In this document: positions 32,428 through 32,565 of the stretch, one piece after another | How the letters are laid out: each line of letters begins with the position of its first letter | Numbering within the stretch: position 1 is the first letter of the stretch | Assembly: GCA_944329365.1 (NCBI GenBank) | Contig: CALVIC010000014.1 | Location: 1-32,565 of the forward strand | Length of the DNA stretch: 32,565 bases | Direction: 5' to 3' | Origin: an uncultured Bacilli bacterium | GTDB taxonomy: Bacteria > Bacillota_I > Bacilli_A > RF39 > UBA660 | Program-made: the position numbers and the translations under genes | The notes under the pieces: generated by a model | Told to the model about the DNA's origin: nothing | Database searches by the model: none | What the model saw: the letters and a program-made list of their open reading frames with translations, nothing else

Positions 32428-32565
32428 ATAAAGCCTCCTTAGATATCACTATATTTACTATACTATTTTTAAGAAAAAAATCTAGTGGTTTTGATGTGAA
32501 CCCTGTTTGGTAGACATCATAAAAAAACCGGGTTTAAAAAATCAAGGGCGAACGAAGTGAGTTCA
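32428..32565. other. Window edge: leader of the last gene plus inverted repeats
   Basis: Next to the SD a TATAGT box lies on the minus strand. Further out are TGATGT...ACATCA (32492..32519), AACCC...GGGTT pairing around 32499..32535 and GAAC-GAAGTGA-GTTC (32550..32564). These could be one structured element or a cut-off terminator; the window ends before it can be judged. Confidence 0.35.

Overview
The window is AT-rich with the ribosome-binding sites (GGAGG, AGGTG), short overlaps and co-directional operons typical of low-GC Bacillota. TGA is used as a genuine stop (the yqfC-like and yqfD-like genes, the gene at 26989..27753), so this is not the Mycoplasma code. The run NfeD, SPFH, yqfC, yqfD, ybeY, dgkA, era, yqzL, recO reproduces a Bacillus chromosomal block. 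YqfC and YqfD are usually found in endospore formers. A Bacilli- or Erysipelotrichia-like bacterium is the best guess; nothing here fixes the species. No insertion sequence, prophage, CRISPR array, tRNA or rRNA was seen. Nearly all genes are on the minus strand; only tspO and dapA are on the plus strand.

Region 1 (58..8511): three tandem pairs of M16 peptidase genes. Each pair has an inactive-type (YmfF-like, no HxxEH) gene followed by a zinc-site (YmfH-like, HFLEH) gene. deoD (purine nucleoside phosphorylase) sits between the first and second pair in transcription order. Promoters and terminators suggest three transcription units: pair 1; deoD plus pair 2; pair 3.

Region 2 (8553..13435): a complete Bce-type antimicrobial-peptide sensing and detoxification module: response regulator, short intramembrane-sensing kinase, a small unknown protein, ATPase and large permease. 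A perfect Bce-type operator (TTACA-N4-TGTAA) lies upstream of a good promoter in front of the ATPase gene. A terminator separates the permease gene from the M16 genes, so the two regions are neighbours but probably not one operon.

Region 3 (13514..20025): tspO, then recO, a 29-residue yqzL, era, dgkA, ybeY, a VanZ-family gene, yqfD, yqfC, an SPFH/stomatin protein and NfeD. Relative to Bacillus, phoH and the pgpH/yqfF gene are absent between yqfD and ybeY and a VanZ-like gene is in their place; cdd is also absent.

Region 4 (20102..23763): an unusual 617-residue coiled-coil protein behind a DUF1292 gene, a 92-codon reading frame that lacks any ATG/GTG/TTG start but has a well-placed ribosome-binding site before an ATA codon, a small unknown gene, and a class-I glutamine amidotransferase-like hydrolase.

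Region 5 (23923..32427): dapA; a DUF362 protein; a coupled pair of membrane-anchored proteins, one with Asp-box repeats; a 329-bp gap; an SOS-type Y-family polymerase/YolD pair whose promoter spacer is filled by a LexA box; rarA; and an MmcQ/YjbR-like protein with an extra C-terminal domain.
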